64,000 nt of DNA from Deferribacteraceae bacterium UBA6799 (lineage in GTDB: Bacteria; Chrysiogenota; Deferribacteres; Deferribacterales; Geovibrionaceae). Under the pieces are notes generated by a model. The model was not told the DNA's origin. It searched no databases and saw only the letters and a list, made by a program, of their open reading frames with translations. Made by a program: the position numbers and the translations under genes. Each line of letters begins with the position of its first letter. Position 1 is the first letter of the stretch. The stretch lies in the NCBI GenBank assembly GCA_002452335.1, contig DKFJ01000007.1:1-64000 (forward strand), in the 5' to 3' direction. Positions 16,649 to 24,254 of the stretch are shown here, one piece after another.

Positions 16649-17589
16649 CTTTGCGAATCCAGAAACTTCATATCCTCATCCACGGAGATTCCCTTCACAG
16701 TGAGATAGTCGCCCACCATGATACCGCTGGCTCCCGCTCTCAGACATTTTACGGCGCTGTCCTCTCGGAAGACGATACTTCTGCCTCCGCATACTCTTAT
16801 GCTTCTGTCCGGCAGAATGAACCTGTATACGGAAATAATTCTAAGCGCCTCATCCTCAGTTAAAACCGCAACACCCTCTTTCGGAGTCCCCTTAATGGGG
16901 TTCAGAAAATTCATGGGGACGGAATGAACGCCGAGTTCTCTGAGGAGCACCGCCAGCTCATATCTGTGCGCCCATGTCTCGCCCAGACCGAATATTCCGC
17001 CGCAGCAGACATAGAGCCCCGCTTTCACCGCGTTTCTGACAGTATCCACATCATCCTGATAGCTGTGCGTGGTGCAGATCTCCGGAAAATAGCTTTCTGC
17101 TACTTCCAGATTATGGTGATAGGCATCCAGACCCGCCTCTTTCAGTTCCATGAGCATATCCATACTCAGACAGCCCACGGAGGCATCAGCCTTCAGCCCA
17201 AATGAATTTATTATTCTGAGCCCCTCTTTTATCTTCTGAAATTCCTCAGCATCCGGCACCAGCCCGCTGGTGACTATACTGAACCTCTCGACTCCCCTTT
17301 TGGACAGATCCCTTGCGGCATCTTCTATCTTTTTAATGTCGATGAAGCCGTATACCGGCGCTCCGGTATTAAAATGTGACGACTGGGCGCAGAAGGAGCA
17401 GTTCTCGCTGCACAGTCCGCTTCTGGCGTTTATGATAGCGCACGTCTGGGGCTTTTTTCCCATGAAGCGCAGCTTCAGCTTCTCCGCATAGCTCATAAGA
17501 AGCTCAAGATCGGTGTTTATCAACACCTGAACATCGTCAAATGAGGGCAATCCGCCCTCTTCCGCTTTTTTGAATATGTTGTCTATCAT
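16645..17589 (-). CDS. bioB: Biotin synthase
   Basis: A 314-residue radical SAM enzyme that inserts sulfur into dethiobiotin. The radical SAM cluster motif CSENCSFC gives Cys60, Cys64 and Cys67, preceded by CAIINARSGLC. Further BioB features are HHNLEVAESYFPEICTTHSY, a GLGETWAHRYELA stretch and PMNFLNPIKGTPKEG, and it ends with ASGIMVGDYLTVKG. The length is normal. No other bio genes are nearby. It lies three bases after the SH3 lipoprotein gene and appears to be the last gene of that operon, an unexpected context. Confidence 0.95.
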   Translation of the reverse strand: MIDNIFKKAEEGGLPSFDDVQVLINTDLELLMSYAEKLKLRFMGKKPQTCAIINARSGLCSENCSFCAQSSHFNTGAPVYGFIDIKKIEDAARDLSKRGVERFSIVTSGLVPDAEEFQKIKEGLRIINSFGLKADASVGCLSMDMLMELKEAGLDAYHHNLEVAESYFPEICTTHSYQDDVDTVRNAVKAGLYVCCGGIFGLGETWAHRYELAVLLRELGVHSVPMNFLNPIKGTPKEGVAVLTEDEALRIISVYRFILPDRSIRVCGGRSIVFREDSAVKCLRAGASGIMVGDYLTVKGISVDEDMKFLDSQS

Positions 17590-17592
17590 TTT

Positions 17593-18264
17593 TTATTCCG
17601 AAACGATGATGTATTTTGCGTCGACGTATCCTGTGAAATCCGCTGTCTTGATCTTCAGCCAGTTCACGCCGTCATTGGTGAGTCTGCCCAGAATGGAGAC
17701 CTGCTGCCACGAAAGGAGGATCTCCTCCACCTCAGAATTTCTGGATGGTGAGTGCCAGAGAACCACGCCGTCTTTAACAGCGTATCCGAACCCGGTCCTG
17801 GAAACATCAGCCGAATCAGCCGACTTATATTTTAGCTGTTTAAGTTCAGCGTCATCTATGTTTTTCAGGGTTTCTATTCTGGTTGTGCCGTCGTCCAGTT
17901 TTGTAACCACTGTCAACGGCGTCTTTTCAGGCTTCTGCGAATCTATTTCGGCTTTTTTCTGAGGAATGGTTTCTGATTCCAGCTTTACCACGGAGGCTTT
18001 TATTCCGTCCACCATATCCGCCAGCTTTTTCTGCTGGTCTCTGGCGATATCTACCTCTTTAGACTGTTTGTCCACGCTGTCGTTCATCACGTCCACAGTG
18101 GTTTTGATATTTATCAGCTCGTTCTTCATCTGATCCGCCACAAGACGGATGGACCGGACATCGTTCCTGATCTGTTCAAGCTGGGTGTCATAGCTGTCAA
18201 ATTTTGCTTTGGTAGAACATGATATAAGAAGTGAGGCTGAGAATATGAATACTAATTTTTTCAT
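17593..18264 (-). CDS. SH3-domain lipoprotein with coiled coil
   Basis: A 223-residue probable lipoprotein. A signal peptide (KKLVFIFSASLLISCSTKAK) ends in the lipobox LISC. It is followed by a long coiled coil (about 25-110) and, at the C terminus, a bacterial SH3-like domain (GYAVKDGVVLWHSPSRNSEV, WQQVSILGRLTNDGVNWLKIKT, FTGYVDAKYI). Such domains bind cell-wall peptides in other proteins. I start it at ATG 18264, eight bases after the stop of the ExeA-like gene, because that Met begins the signal peptide; a longer frame back to 18285 would overlap the ATPase. The shared SH3 domain and operon suggest the two products act together at the envelope. Confidence 0.75.
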   Translation of the reverse strand: MKKLVFIFSASLLISCSTKAKFDSYDTQLEQIRNDVRSIRLVADQMKNELINIKTTVDVMNDSVDKQSKEVDIARDQQKKLADMVDGIKASVVKLESETIPQKKAEIDSQKPEKTPLTVVTKLDDGTTRIETLKNIDDAELKQLKYKSADSADVSRTGFGYAVKDGVVLWHSPSRNSEVEEILLSWQQVSILGRLTNDGVNWLKIKTADFTGYVDAKYIIVSE

Positions 18265-18271
18265 TTGTCCG

Positions 18272-19612
18272 TTACTTGCAGACACCGGATTCTGAGACCT
18301 CTATGAATTTGGCGTACATGAATCCGTGAGTGCCTTTATATTCGCACTCCCACCATTCCTGGTTTTCTGTCATTTTTATCAGATCGATCCTTGCCATGTA
18401 GGGAGCATTGGTTACGCTCTCTGAAGTAACGGAAGGTTTTGATCTCATCTTCAGTCCGCTGGTCGTGGTTATACATCCGTATTTCGGCTTCACAGGAGCA
18501 GGTTTTGCCACCGGAGCTGTTTTTACAGGTACTACAGGGGTCACAGCGGGGACTGCGGGTTTTTGCTTTTCAGGCGCAGCCACAGGCTTAGCCGGTACAT
18601 CTGCCGGTTCTGACGGAGTGACCGCCGGGACAGATGGAGTTTCTGTCTTAGCCGGTTGCTCCACAGGGGCGGCCGTCTGCTGAGGCACCTCAGCTTTTGC
18701 CGTGGCGGTCTTTTCAGCGGGCTTCATTTGCATTACGGCGTATCCGCCGTATATAAACAGAAATATGATCAGAACAGTCACAGGCAGAGCATAGGTAATG
18801 CTTCTCTTCCTGCTGACACCGTAAAGGTTAGCGGCGGCCATCTTAACATGGTTCGGCGCCACTCTGGACGATTTCTTCTCATTAGCTATCTCTATCGCTT
18901 TCTGAGCGACTCTGTTTATCTCCGAAGGGATTCCTTTGGAATAATGATATATCTCTATGAACGCCGGTTTTCTGAATATAGGAAAATCTTCGCCGAGAGC
19001 TTTTTTTATTCTGTGTTCCACATATTCGGCAGTATCTTTCATGCTCAGCGCAGCCAGCTCAACAGTGAAGGTGAATTTAGGTCCCAACCTGCTGCTGATG
19101 TTTTTCATCCTGTCGTGCATATCCGGACTGCCGCAGAGAATGACCTGCACCAGCTTGCATTTTTCTATCTCTATTTCCATGAAGCTGTTCAGGAGCTCCA
19201 GACTGCCGTCAGATATATTTTCCGCATCATCGATGATTATCAGGTTGTTCATGCCGTCTTTGTATCCGCTGACGAAAAAATCCATCAGCATTCCGAAAGA
19301 CGACTGAGTGTCGCATGAGGAGCAGTCCAGCCCGAACCCTGTGCATATCTCAGTGATGAGTTTTTCCGGGTCTTTGATATTATCGGTGATAACGGCGAGA
19401 TTGCACTGTTTCAGGTTTTCGGAGAGAACATTGCACGCCATGGTCTTTCCGGAGCCTTTGAGACCGGTGAGCAGCATGAATCCCTTACGGCTGTTGATGC
19501 CGTATTCGAGCAGACTAATAGCCTTATCGTGGGATATAGAGGAAAAAAAGTATTTGTTATCAGGGTAAACGCTGAACGGTTCAGCCTTAAACCCGAAAAG
19601 ATCTCTGCTCAT
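18272..19612 (-). CDS. ExeA/GspA-like AAA ATPase with C-terminal SH3 domain
   Basis: A 446-residue membrane protein. A cytoplasmic AAA ATPase of the ExeA/GspA/MshM type (about 1-265; FGFKAEPFSVYPDNKYFF, Walker A GLKGSGKT, Walker B LIIIDDAENIS, and KGIPSEINRVAQKA) is followed by one membrane segment (about 275-295). A Pro/Ala/Lys/Val-rich periplasmic spacer (about 300-385) then leads to a SH3-like domain (SGLKMRSKPSVTSESVTN, WWECEYKGTHGFMYAKFI). ExeA-type proteins use ATP and a periplasmic peptidoglycan-binding domain to insert secretins through the wall; here SH3 takes that place. No secretin or pilus genes adjoin it. The next gene, a SH3 lipoprotein, is very likely a partner. Confidence 0.82.
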   Translation of the reverse strand: MSRDLFGFKAEPFSVYPDNKYFFSSISHDKAISLLEYGINSRKGFMLLTGLKGSGKTMACNVLSENLKQCNLAVITDNIKDPEKLITEICTGFGLDCSSCDTQSSFGMLMDFFVSGYKDGMNNLIIIDDAENISDGSLELLNSFMEIEIEKCKLVQVILCGSPDMHDRMKNISSRLGPKFTFTVELAALSMKDTAEYVEHRIKKALGEDFPIFRKPAFIEIYHYSKGIPSEINRVAQKAIEIANEKKSSRVAPNHVKMAAANLYGVSRKRSITYALPVTVLIIFLFIYGGYAVMQMKPAEKTATAKAEVPQQTAAPVEQPAKTETPSVPAVTPSEPADVPAKPVAAPEKQKPAVPAVTPVVPVKTAPVAKPAPVKPKYGCITTTSGLKMRSKPSVTSESVTNAPYMARIDLIKMTENQEWWECEYKGTHGFMYAKFIEVSESGVCK

Positions 19613-19748
19613 GTAGCCTCAATTTTATTAATATCATGAGTATTCTATAATAATTTCTATAAAATGTCTACTAAGTGTTATGATTTGATCACGCAATAGC
19701 GCGTATGTTTATGCGGTTTAAGATAGTTATAAGGTGACAGAGGGCAAT

Positions 19749-19785
19749 AAAAAAGGTTCTCAGCTTTTGACCAAGAACCCTTTTT
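19749..19785 (-). terminator. Terminator after the HU gene
   Basis: An inverted repeat GGTTCT (19755-19760) / AGAACC (19774-19779), flanked by A-tracts and T-tracts on both sides, reads as a stem with a T-run on either strand. It lies 30 bases past the HU stop and may also terminate transcription from the other direction. Confidence 0.75.
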
Positions 19786-19814
19786 AAAAACTAAAACTAT
19801 TTCAAATATTCTTC

Positions 19815-20087
19815 TTAGCCGATTGAATCTTTGAAAAGCTTGCCGGCTGTAAATTTAGGAACTCTTTTTGAGGGAATAGTCATTTCTTTTCCACTCTGAG
19901 GGTTTCTGCCTTTACGCTCTTTTCTCTCAGATACTGAGAATGTACCAAAGCCGACAAGGGTTACTTTGTCATTTGCTTTAAGCGCTTCTACAGTTGCTTC
20001 TTCGAAAGCTTTGAGAGCTTTTTCAGCATCGGATTTTTTGAGACCTGACATTTCTGAGATTTTCTCAATAAGCTCTTTCTTGTTCAC
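19815..20087 (-). CDS. HU-family DNA-binding protein
   Basis: A 90-residue histone-like protein with the complete HU/IHF fold: helical N terminus (KKELIEKISEMSGLKKSDAEKALKAF), then VTLVGFGTFSVSERKERKGRNPQSGKEMTIP with the DNA-intercalating arm (NPQSG), and VPKFTAGKLFKDSIG. It compacts and bends DNA. The gene is monocistronic between its own promoter and terminator. GGAGGTT lies just before the ATG. Confidence 0.95.
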   Translation of the reverse strand: MNKKELIEKISEMSGLKKSDAEKALKAFEEATVEALKANDKVTLVGFGTFSVSERKERKGRNPQSGKEMTIPSKRVPKFTAGKLFKDSIG

Positions 20088-20116
20088 TACAACCTCCTAA
20101 CTCAAGAAGTTAAAAT

Positions 20117-20145
20117 TATATACACGCAAGAAGCCCTAAAATCAA
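20117..20145 (-). promoter_or_regulatory. Promoter of the HU gene
   Basis: On the minus strand TTGATT (20140-20145), 17-base spacer, TATATA (20117-20122), about 30 bases before the start codon. An overlapping TATAAT one register over could serve instead. The rest of the gap to 20319 is AT-rich with nothing else recognisable. Confidence 0.55.
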
Positions 20146-20319
20146 GCAAATATTGAAAGGGTCTGCAAAAAAAACTCACAATTATTAATAAGTAATAAAA
20201 ACATAGTAACACAGAAACTATAATTTTTATTATTTAGAGAGCTTTTGTTCATTTAAAAATTAAACAAAAGAAGACATTAGTCCTTTTATATCAATAAAAA
20301 GACCCGTTAAATAAAAAAT

Positions 20320-20345
20320 CCCCTGCAAACCTAAGCCAGCAGGGG
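20320..20345 (-). terminator. Terminator after asd
   Basis: A 7-bp perfect stem CCCCTGC (20320-20326) / GCAGGGG (20339-20345), followed on the minus strand by ATTTTTTATTT. It lies 30 bases past the asd stop. Confidence 0.8.
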
Positions 20346-20374
20346 AATTTTACCAAATGTGATTTGCCGAAAAA

Positions 20375-21394
20375 TTATTTTATCAGCAGTTCCGCTATCT
20401 GAACGGCGTTTGTTGCCGCTCCTTTACGAAGCTGATCGCCGACAACCCAGAAAGTGAGACAGTTGTCACGGGCGATATCCTTTCTGATACGTCCCACATA
20501 GCAGTCGTCTCCGCCAGCCACGAAGAGAGGCATGGGGTATTCGCCGTTTGCGGGGTTGTCTTTCAGCACCAGACCGGGAGCCTTAGCGAAGAGTTCTCTC
20601 GCCTTCTCCACAGATATCTCTTTCTCTGTCTCTATTGTGACAGACTCAGAGTGCGCGGACAGTGTGGGAACACGCACGCATGTGGCGCTGACTTTTATAT
20701 TGTCATCATGGAGCATCTTTCTTGTTTCGTTGAACATCTTCATCTCTTCTTTTGTATATCCGTTGTCAGTGAAAGAATCCACATGAGGGATAACGTTGAA
20801 GAGAATCTGCTGAACGAACTTCTCTACTTTTATAGCATCGCCTTTTGCCCATGCTCTTGTCTGGTTCATCAGCTCTTCCATAGCCTGCGCTCCGGCGCCT
20901 GATGTGGACTGGTAAGATGAAACGATGACGTTCTTTATCTTAGAGTAATCATACAGAGGCTTCAGAGCCACCAGCATGATGATAGTGGTACAGTTAGGGT
21001 TAGCTATTATACCGTTATGCTTGAAAGCGTCTTCGGGGTTTACCTCGGGTACAACCAGAGGAACGTCCTTGTCCATGCGGTATGCGGAAGAGTTATCCAC
21101 AACCACAGCTCCTGCTTTAACAGCGCTGGGAGCGAACTCAAGGCTTCTGCCGCCGCCCGCGGAAAACAGGGCGATATCCACGCCTTCGAAGCAGTCATGC
21201 GTAAGTTCTTCAACTTTATATGTTTTACCCTTGAACGTGATCTCTTTGCCCACTGAGCGTTTGGAAGCAAGGAGCTTCAGCTCTGCGATAGGAAAATTTC
21301 TCTCTTCAAGGATCTGTAAAAATGTCTCGCCCACTGCGCCTGTCGCGCCGGCGATCGCTACGTTATAAGCGGCTTTTTTCTTTAATTCTGCCAC
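20375..21394 (-). CDS. asd: Aspartate-semialdehyde dehydrogenase
   Basis: A 339-residue enzyme that reduces aspartyl phosphate to aspartate semialdehyde with NADPH, for lysine/diaminopimelate, threonine and methionine synthesis. It has the N-terminal nucleotide-binding GATGAVGETFL, the active-site Cys in IIANPNCTTIIML, the catalytic His in SAHSESVTIE, and an ending ATNAVQIAELL. I start it at GTG 21394, with GAGAGG six bases upstream, which gives the usual N terminus and length; the longer open frame (to 21454) adds 20 residues foreign to the family. It is monocistronic, followed by a terminator. Confidence 0.95.
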   Translation of the reverse strand: MAELKKKAAYNVAIAGATGAVGETFLQILEERNFPIAELKLLASKRSVGKEITFKGKTYKVEELTHDCFEGVDIALFSAGGGRSLEFAPSAVKAGAVVVDNSSAYRMDKDVPLVVPEVNPEDAFKHNGIIANPNCTTIIMLVALKPLYDYSKIKNVIVSSYQSTSGAGAQAMEELMNQTRAWAKGDAIKVEKFVQQILFNVIPHVDSFTDNGYTKEEMKMFNETRKMLHDDNIKVSATCVRVPTLSAHSESVTIETEKEISVEKARELFAKAPGLVLKDNPANGEYPMPLFVAGGDDCYVGRIRKDIARDNCLTFWVVGDQLRKGAATNAVQIAELLIK

Positions 21395-21542
21395 GTTGCA
21401 CCTCTCATACAAAGTTGATGCATACAAATATGACAACAACGGCACCAATGTCAATATTTATTACCTTTTCATGCGGTAAAAAATAATAATTTTCACTAAT
21501 CCGTTGCAAAAACATAATAGTGTATGCTAACTCATAGATGTC

Positions 21543-22079
21543 ATGGAAAAGATAATATTCAGCATACCGCTGAAAAACGGAAAAACAGCAAAGATTTATC
21601 AGGGCGCTTTCGGCAGCGGGGAACATGTCACCACCAAGGAATGCATAAAGCTGCTGGAAACCATGGAACTGACAGGTAAAACCCTGCTGGATGTCGGATG
21701 CGGAACGGGGATATTGGGCATCTGCGCCTCTCTTCTGGGGGCGGGCTCTGTAACGGGCTATGACGTGTCTTTTGACGCATGCAGAACAGCGAAAGAATGC
21801 AACGAGCTGAACGGCATCAGCAACAATCATATCGTCTGCGGATTTGAAACAGCTATTAATGGCAGATTCGACATTATCTTCGCCAATATATATCTGGACA
21901 TACTGACGTCCATATCCGATTTTATATATGGCTCTCTGAATGACGGAGGGCATCTGGTGGTTTCCGGTGTGCCGATAGAGGAACATTACGACATCAGAAA
22001 ACATTATATCAAATATGGTCTCGAAGTTCTTGACTTGAGAATCCACGAAGACTATTGTACTGTTCTTTTTAGGAAATAA
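21543..22079 (+). CDS. PrmA-like methyltransferase lacking the N-terminal domain
   Basis: A 178-residue class I SAM-dependent methyltransferase. FGSGEHVTTKECIKLLE and LLDVGCGTGILGICASLLGA, then GYDVSFDACRTAKECNEL and FANIYLDILTSI, match the catalytic domain of PrmA (ribosomal protein L11 methyltransferase). PrmA is normally about 290 residues with an N-terminal substrate-recognition domain. Here that domain is missing and the protein begins only about 20 residues before the catalytic part. It could be a minimal PrmA or a related methyltransferase with another target. It is divergent from asd and lies just upstream of tRNA-Arg. Confidence 0.7.
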   Translation: MEKIIFSIPLKNGKTAKIYQGAFGSGEHVTTKECIKLLETMELTGKTLLDVGCGTGILGICASLLGAGSVTGYDVSFDACRTAKECNELNGISNNHIVCGFETAINGRFDIIFANIYLDILTSISDFIYGSLNDGGHLVVSGVPIEEHYDIRKHYIKYGLEVLDLRIHEDYCTVLFRK

Positions 22080-22109
22080 GAGTCAAAGCACAGGATGTAA
22101 ATATATCAA

Positions 22110-22183
22110 GGGCGATTAGCTCATTTGGATAGAGTGCAGGCCTCCGAAGCCTGAGGTAGCGGGTTCGAATCCCGCATCGCCCG
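22110..22183 (+). tRNA. tRNA-Arg (anticodon CCG)
   Basis: A complete 74-base cloverleaf. The acceptor pair is GGGCGAT (22110-22116) with ATCGCCC (22176-22182) and discriminator G at 22183. The anticodon stem-loop CAGGC-CTCCGAA-GCCTG gives anticodon CCG. The T-arm is GCGGGTTCGAATCCCGC. CCA is not encoded. Its 3' end is the left copy of the 29-bp repeat that bounds the AT-rich insertion downstream, so the gene is an integration site that was restored on insertion. Confidence 0.95.
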
Positions 22184-22189
22184 TTTAAT
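22161..22189. repeat. Left attachment-site repeat (attL-like)
   Basis: A 29-bp sequence from the T-arm of tRNA-Arg (GGGTTCGAATCCCGC) through the acceptor and into GTTTAAT. It is identical to 24226-24254. Confidence 0.85.
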
Positions 22190-22222
22190 TTTATCAGACA
22201 CAAGATATTATAAAACATAGCC

Positions 22223-22720
22223 TCATTGATTATGTTGACTTATCTCTTTTATTAATTTCCCATAAGAATCAATAAATTTATTATAATCTACATCTTTTTC
22301 TTTAGGAACCAACTCCGACATGAAATTATTGATTGTAACTGCTTTCCTGAACTCTATATTATACCTATCAAGTGAATTTTTGTCTTTTTCTGGAATACAA
22401 TTACAAAGACCACTCACTCCAACATTAAGCTTTTGAAATAAAGTCTTCATCTTGATATCGCTTTGTTTTAAAATAAATGACCTAGTAGTCCCTGAATCAT
22501 TTAATTCTTTAATTATTGATATCTTATATAAAAACTCAGCTTTTATGTCGTCAGCAACATTTATGCAATTCCCAACACATAAACCTATTTGGTTCTTATG
22601 CCATGTCTTTTCACTAATTGACCGAGTAATGCTATTCGATTTATATGCAAAATATAACGCAACAAAAGAAATGATTATAGGCAAAATATTCAAAACAACT
22701 CCAAATAGCACCTTAGTCAT
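22223..22720 (-). CDS. Island gene 3: small membrane-anchored protein of unknown function
   Basis: I do not recognise this 165-residue protein. One N-terminal membrane segment (about 5-26; VLFGVVLNILPIIISFVALYFAY) is followed by a Lys-rich helical cytoplasmic part with four Cys residues (LCVGNC and LCNC). No catalytic motif is seen. It starts three bases after the stop of the DUF4325 gene, so it is the third gene of the operon. Its AT-rich codon use equals that of the other island genes and differs from the chromosome. In a membrane position it could be the effector or sensor of the unit, but that is only a guess from arrangement. Confidence 0.6.
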   Translation of the reverse strand: MTKVLFGVVLNILPIIISFVALYFAYKSNSITRSISEKTWHKNQIGLCVGNCINVADDIKAEFLYKISIIKELNDSGTTRSFILKQSDIKMKTLFQKLNVGVSGLCNCIPEKDKNSLDRYNIEFRKAVTINNFMSELVPKEKDVDYNKFIDSYGKLIKEISQHNQ

Positions 22721-22723
22721 GAG

Positions 22724-23056
22724 TTATTTGATATCCTTCAGGGCTTCATTTATATAAGCGTTTGTTTCAATAAGATAAGAGTTATCGGTATCATCAGAAA
22801 CATATATTTCTACAATTCCTTTTATATCTCTTCTTAAAACCCTTACTAAACCGCCAAAAGCTTCTTCTAAAAAAGATGATCCATATCCTGACGTTCCAGA
22901 TAAATCTATCCTAATTAGATCATATTGATGTGTTAAAGGAACTAAAACAGACTCTCTAAAATCCTCTCCTGAATATGGACCGTCAGTCTTATGACGACCA
23001 CCTGGGCTTATACTATAATCTTTGGATATTGAAATATTCTTAATTTTTTTCGACAT
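22724..23056 (-). CDS. Island gene 2: STAS-like DUF4325 protein
   Basis: A 110-residue single-domain protein matching the pattern I know for STAS-like DUF4325: SPGGR (17-21), DGPYSGEDFRESVLVP (25-40), then IRIDLSGTSGYGSSFLEEAFGGLVR (about 48-72), with Ser60/Ser61 at the turn where STAS proteins carry their phosphorylated residue. Members are often encoded beside GHKL-type ATPase proteins, as here. The start ATG 23056 lies 17 bases inside the end of the ATPase gene, which implies translational coupling and 1:1 production. The likely role is partner of that ATPase in a switch of the SpoIIAB/SpoIIAA kind; not proven. Confidence 0.8.
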   Translation of the reverse strand: MSKKIKNISISKDYSISPGGRHKTDGPYSGEDFRESVLVPLTHQYDLIRIDLSGTSGYGSSFLEEAFGGLVRVLRRDIKGIVEIYVSDDTDNSYLIETNAYINEALKDIK

Positions 23057-24074
23057 CTTTATTTATCCTTATTGCCCATTCAATTAATGTACCATTAAAA
23101 TATAGATCATTTGTACTTGTCTGAAAATTTTGTTCACTCTTATTATAACAAAGAAAGCCATCACCACTTATAATTTTTAAATATATCCCTTCTTCATAAT
23201 CTTTGATATATGCTAATATCTGTGACAATCCTTTCCCTCTATATGGTAATTTAGTACTAGATTTTCCAACTTCCATAGCAGCTTTTATCCATGTCCCTTT
23301 ATCTTCACCCAAACCCTTTATTAAATCCAAGAAACCTTCTCGTTTTGGCAATGTTTTCGTAATGCCAACCCCTTGATCATATACAATAATTTTAAGTATA
23401 TGCTCTTGAGTATCATATGCTGCAGCGAGCCACCACCTATTTTTTACAATGTTATCTAAATCACATGTATCATCACATGAATGTTGAACCACGTTAGTAA
23501 CTGCTTCAATCAGACTATCATAAATTCTCTTATTAAAACAACCCACTTTTGAAACTAAATATGCATAAAAATCGCTTAACAATTTTCCTGTTGCATACGT
23601 ATCTGTCTTATATTTAAAATATTGATATCTTATGCGATTACCACACCTTAAACGTTCTTTAATACCAAGCAAGCTATACAGCCCAAAGGATTTAAAAATA
23701 TGTTTAATTTCATTTGACCATAATCGGACATTGTTTGGTTTGAGCCTAGATGATCGAGTACGTTTCCATCTGTAAAGTTCCGCTGCAAGAATTAAAGATG
23801 CCGTTTGCCCTATATCTCTAATATCTTCTATTTTAACTAAAATATTATCATTGGCTTCTTCAGAGTAAAGTTTCCTTAAGTCATAAATAGAATTCATGGT
23901 GTTAGTATAGTTTGTTTCTATATTAAAAACACTAGGCATAGAAAAAGATATTGAACTATCCTCTTCCTGCTTATAAGTTAAAACTTTATTACGCTGACTT
24001 CTTAAAAATCTTTTATATTGTATTTTTTTTACAACACGTTTCTTTTTAAGTGAAATCTTTCTTGAAATTAACAA
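23040..24074 (-). CDS. Island gene 1: STAS-like plus GHKL ATPase protein
   Basis: A 344-residue protein with a very basic N-terminus (about 1-30). Next comes a segment with STAS-like pattern (about 60-140; ILVKIEDIRDIGQTASLILAAEL, VRLWSNEIKHIFKSFGLYSLLGI). The GHKL ATPase domain covers about 165-340: N-box EAVTNVVQH (Glu190, Asn194, His198), G1 box DQGVG (233-237) and G2 box RGKGL (279-283). This resembles anti-sigma/serine-kinase type ATPases rather than histidine kinases: no His-dimerisation domain is present. The best start is TTG 24074 with AGAAGGA upstream. It is the first gene of the three-gene island operon. Low GC points to horizontal acquisition. Confidence 0.8.
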   Translation of the reverse strand: MLISRKISLKKKRVVKKIQYKRFLRSQRNKVLTYKQEEDSSISFSMPSVFNIETNYTNTMNSIYDLRKLYSEEANDNILVKIEDIRDIGQTASLILAAELYRWKRTRSSRLKPNNVRLWSNEIKHIFKSFGLYSLLGIKERLRCGNRIRYQYFKYKTDTYATGKLLSDFYAYLVSKVGCFNKRIYDSLIEAVTNVVQHSCDDTCDLDNIVKNRWWLAAAYDTQEHILKIIVYDQGVGITKTLPKREGFLDLIKGLGEDKGTWIKAAMEVGKSSTKLPYRGKGLSQILAYIKDYEEGIYLKIISGDGFLCYNKSEQNFQTSTNDLYFNGTLIEWAIRINKDVEKN

Positions 24075-24225
24075 TACACATCCTTCTCATAATTGATATT
24101 ATTATTTTATATTATAATCTATTAAAGTAAATATAATAGTTTTGACACATAAAGTATTTGGTAAATCTCAATAACACCAGATACTGATTTTTCGCGTATT
24201 GAGTATTACTGATGGTGAAATCTAT

Positions 24226-24254
24226 GGGTTCGAATCCCGCATCGCCCGTTTAAT
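24226..24254. repeat. Right attachment-site repeat (attR-like)
   Basis: An exact 29-bp copy of 22161-22189. Only the 3' part of the tRNA is present, so this is not a second tRNA gene. The stop codon of the RelE-like toxin (24250-24252) lies inside it. The preceding 150 bases (24075-24225) hold no gene; a TATAAT for the island operon is seen on the minus strand, and CACCAGATACTGAT / ATTACTGATGGTG half-repeats lie near 24176-24217. Confidence 0.85.

Larger units (their letters stand above)
22110..24254. mobile_element. Small tRNA-Arg-associated genomic island without integrase
   Basis: A segment of about 2.07 kb between identical 29-bp repeats at 22161-22189 (3' end of tRNA-Arg plus six bases) and 24226-24254. 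This is the hallmark of site-specific integration into a tRNA gene. The inside is clearly more AT-rich than the surroundings (one line I counted, 22681-22740, has 32% GC). It carries three overlapping or abutting genes, all on the minus strand, and no integrase, excisionase or phage gene. It may be a remnant, or cargo moved by an integrase acting in trans. The junction also contains the stop codon of the neighbouring toxin gene. Confidence 0.8.

Noticed and set aside
21395..21542. Lysine riboswitch before asd
   Set aside because: The leader is short and AT-rich, with no multi-helix structure recognisable by eye.
24226..24254. Possible second tRNA-Arg gene
   Set aside because: Only the T-arm and 3' acceptor are present; the D-arm, anticodon arm and 5' acceptor are absent, so it is an attachment-site copy.
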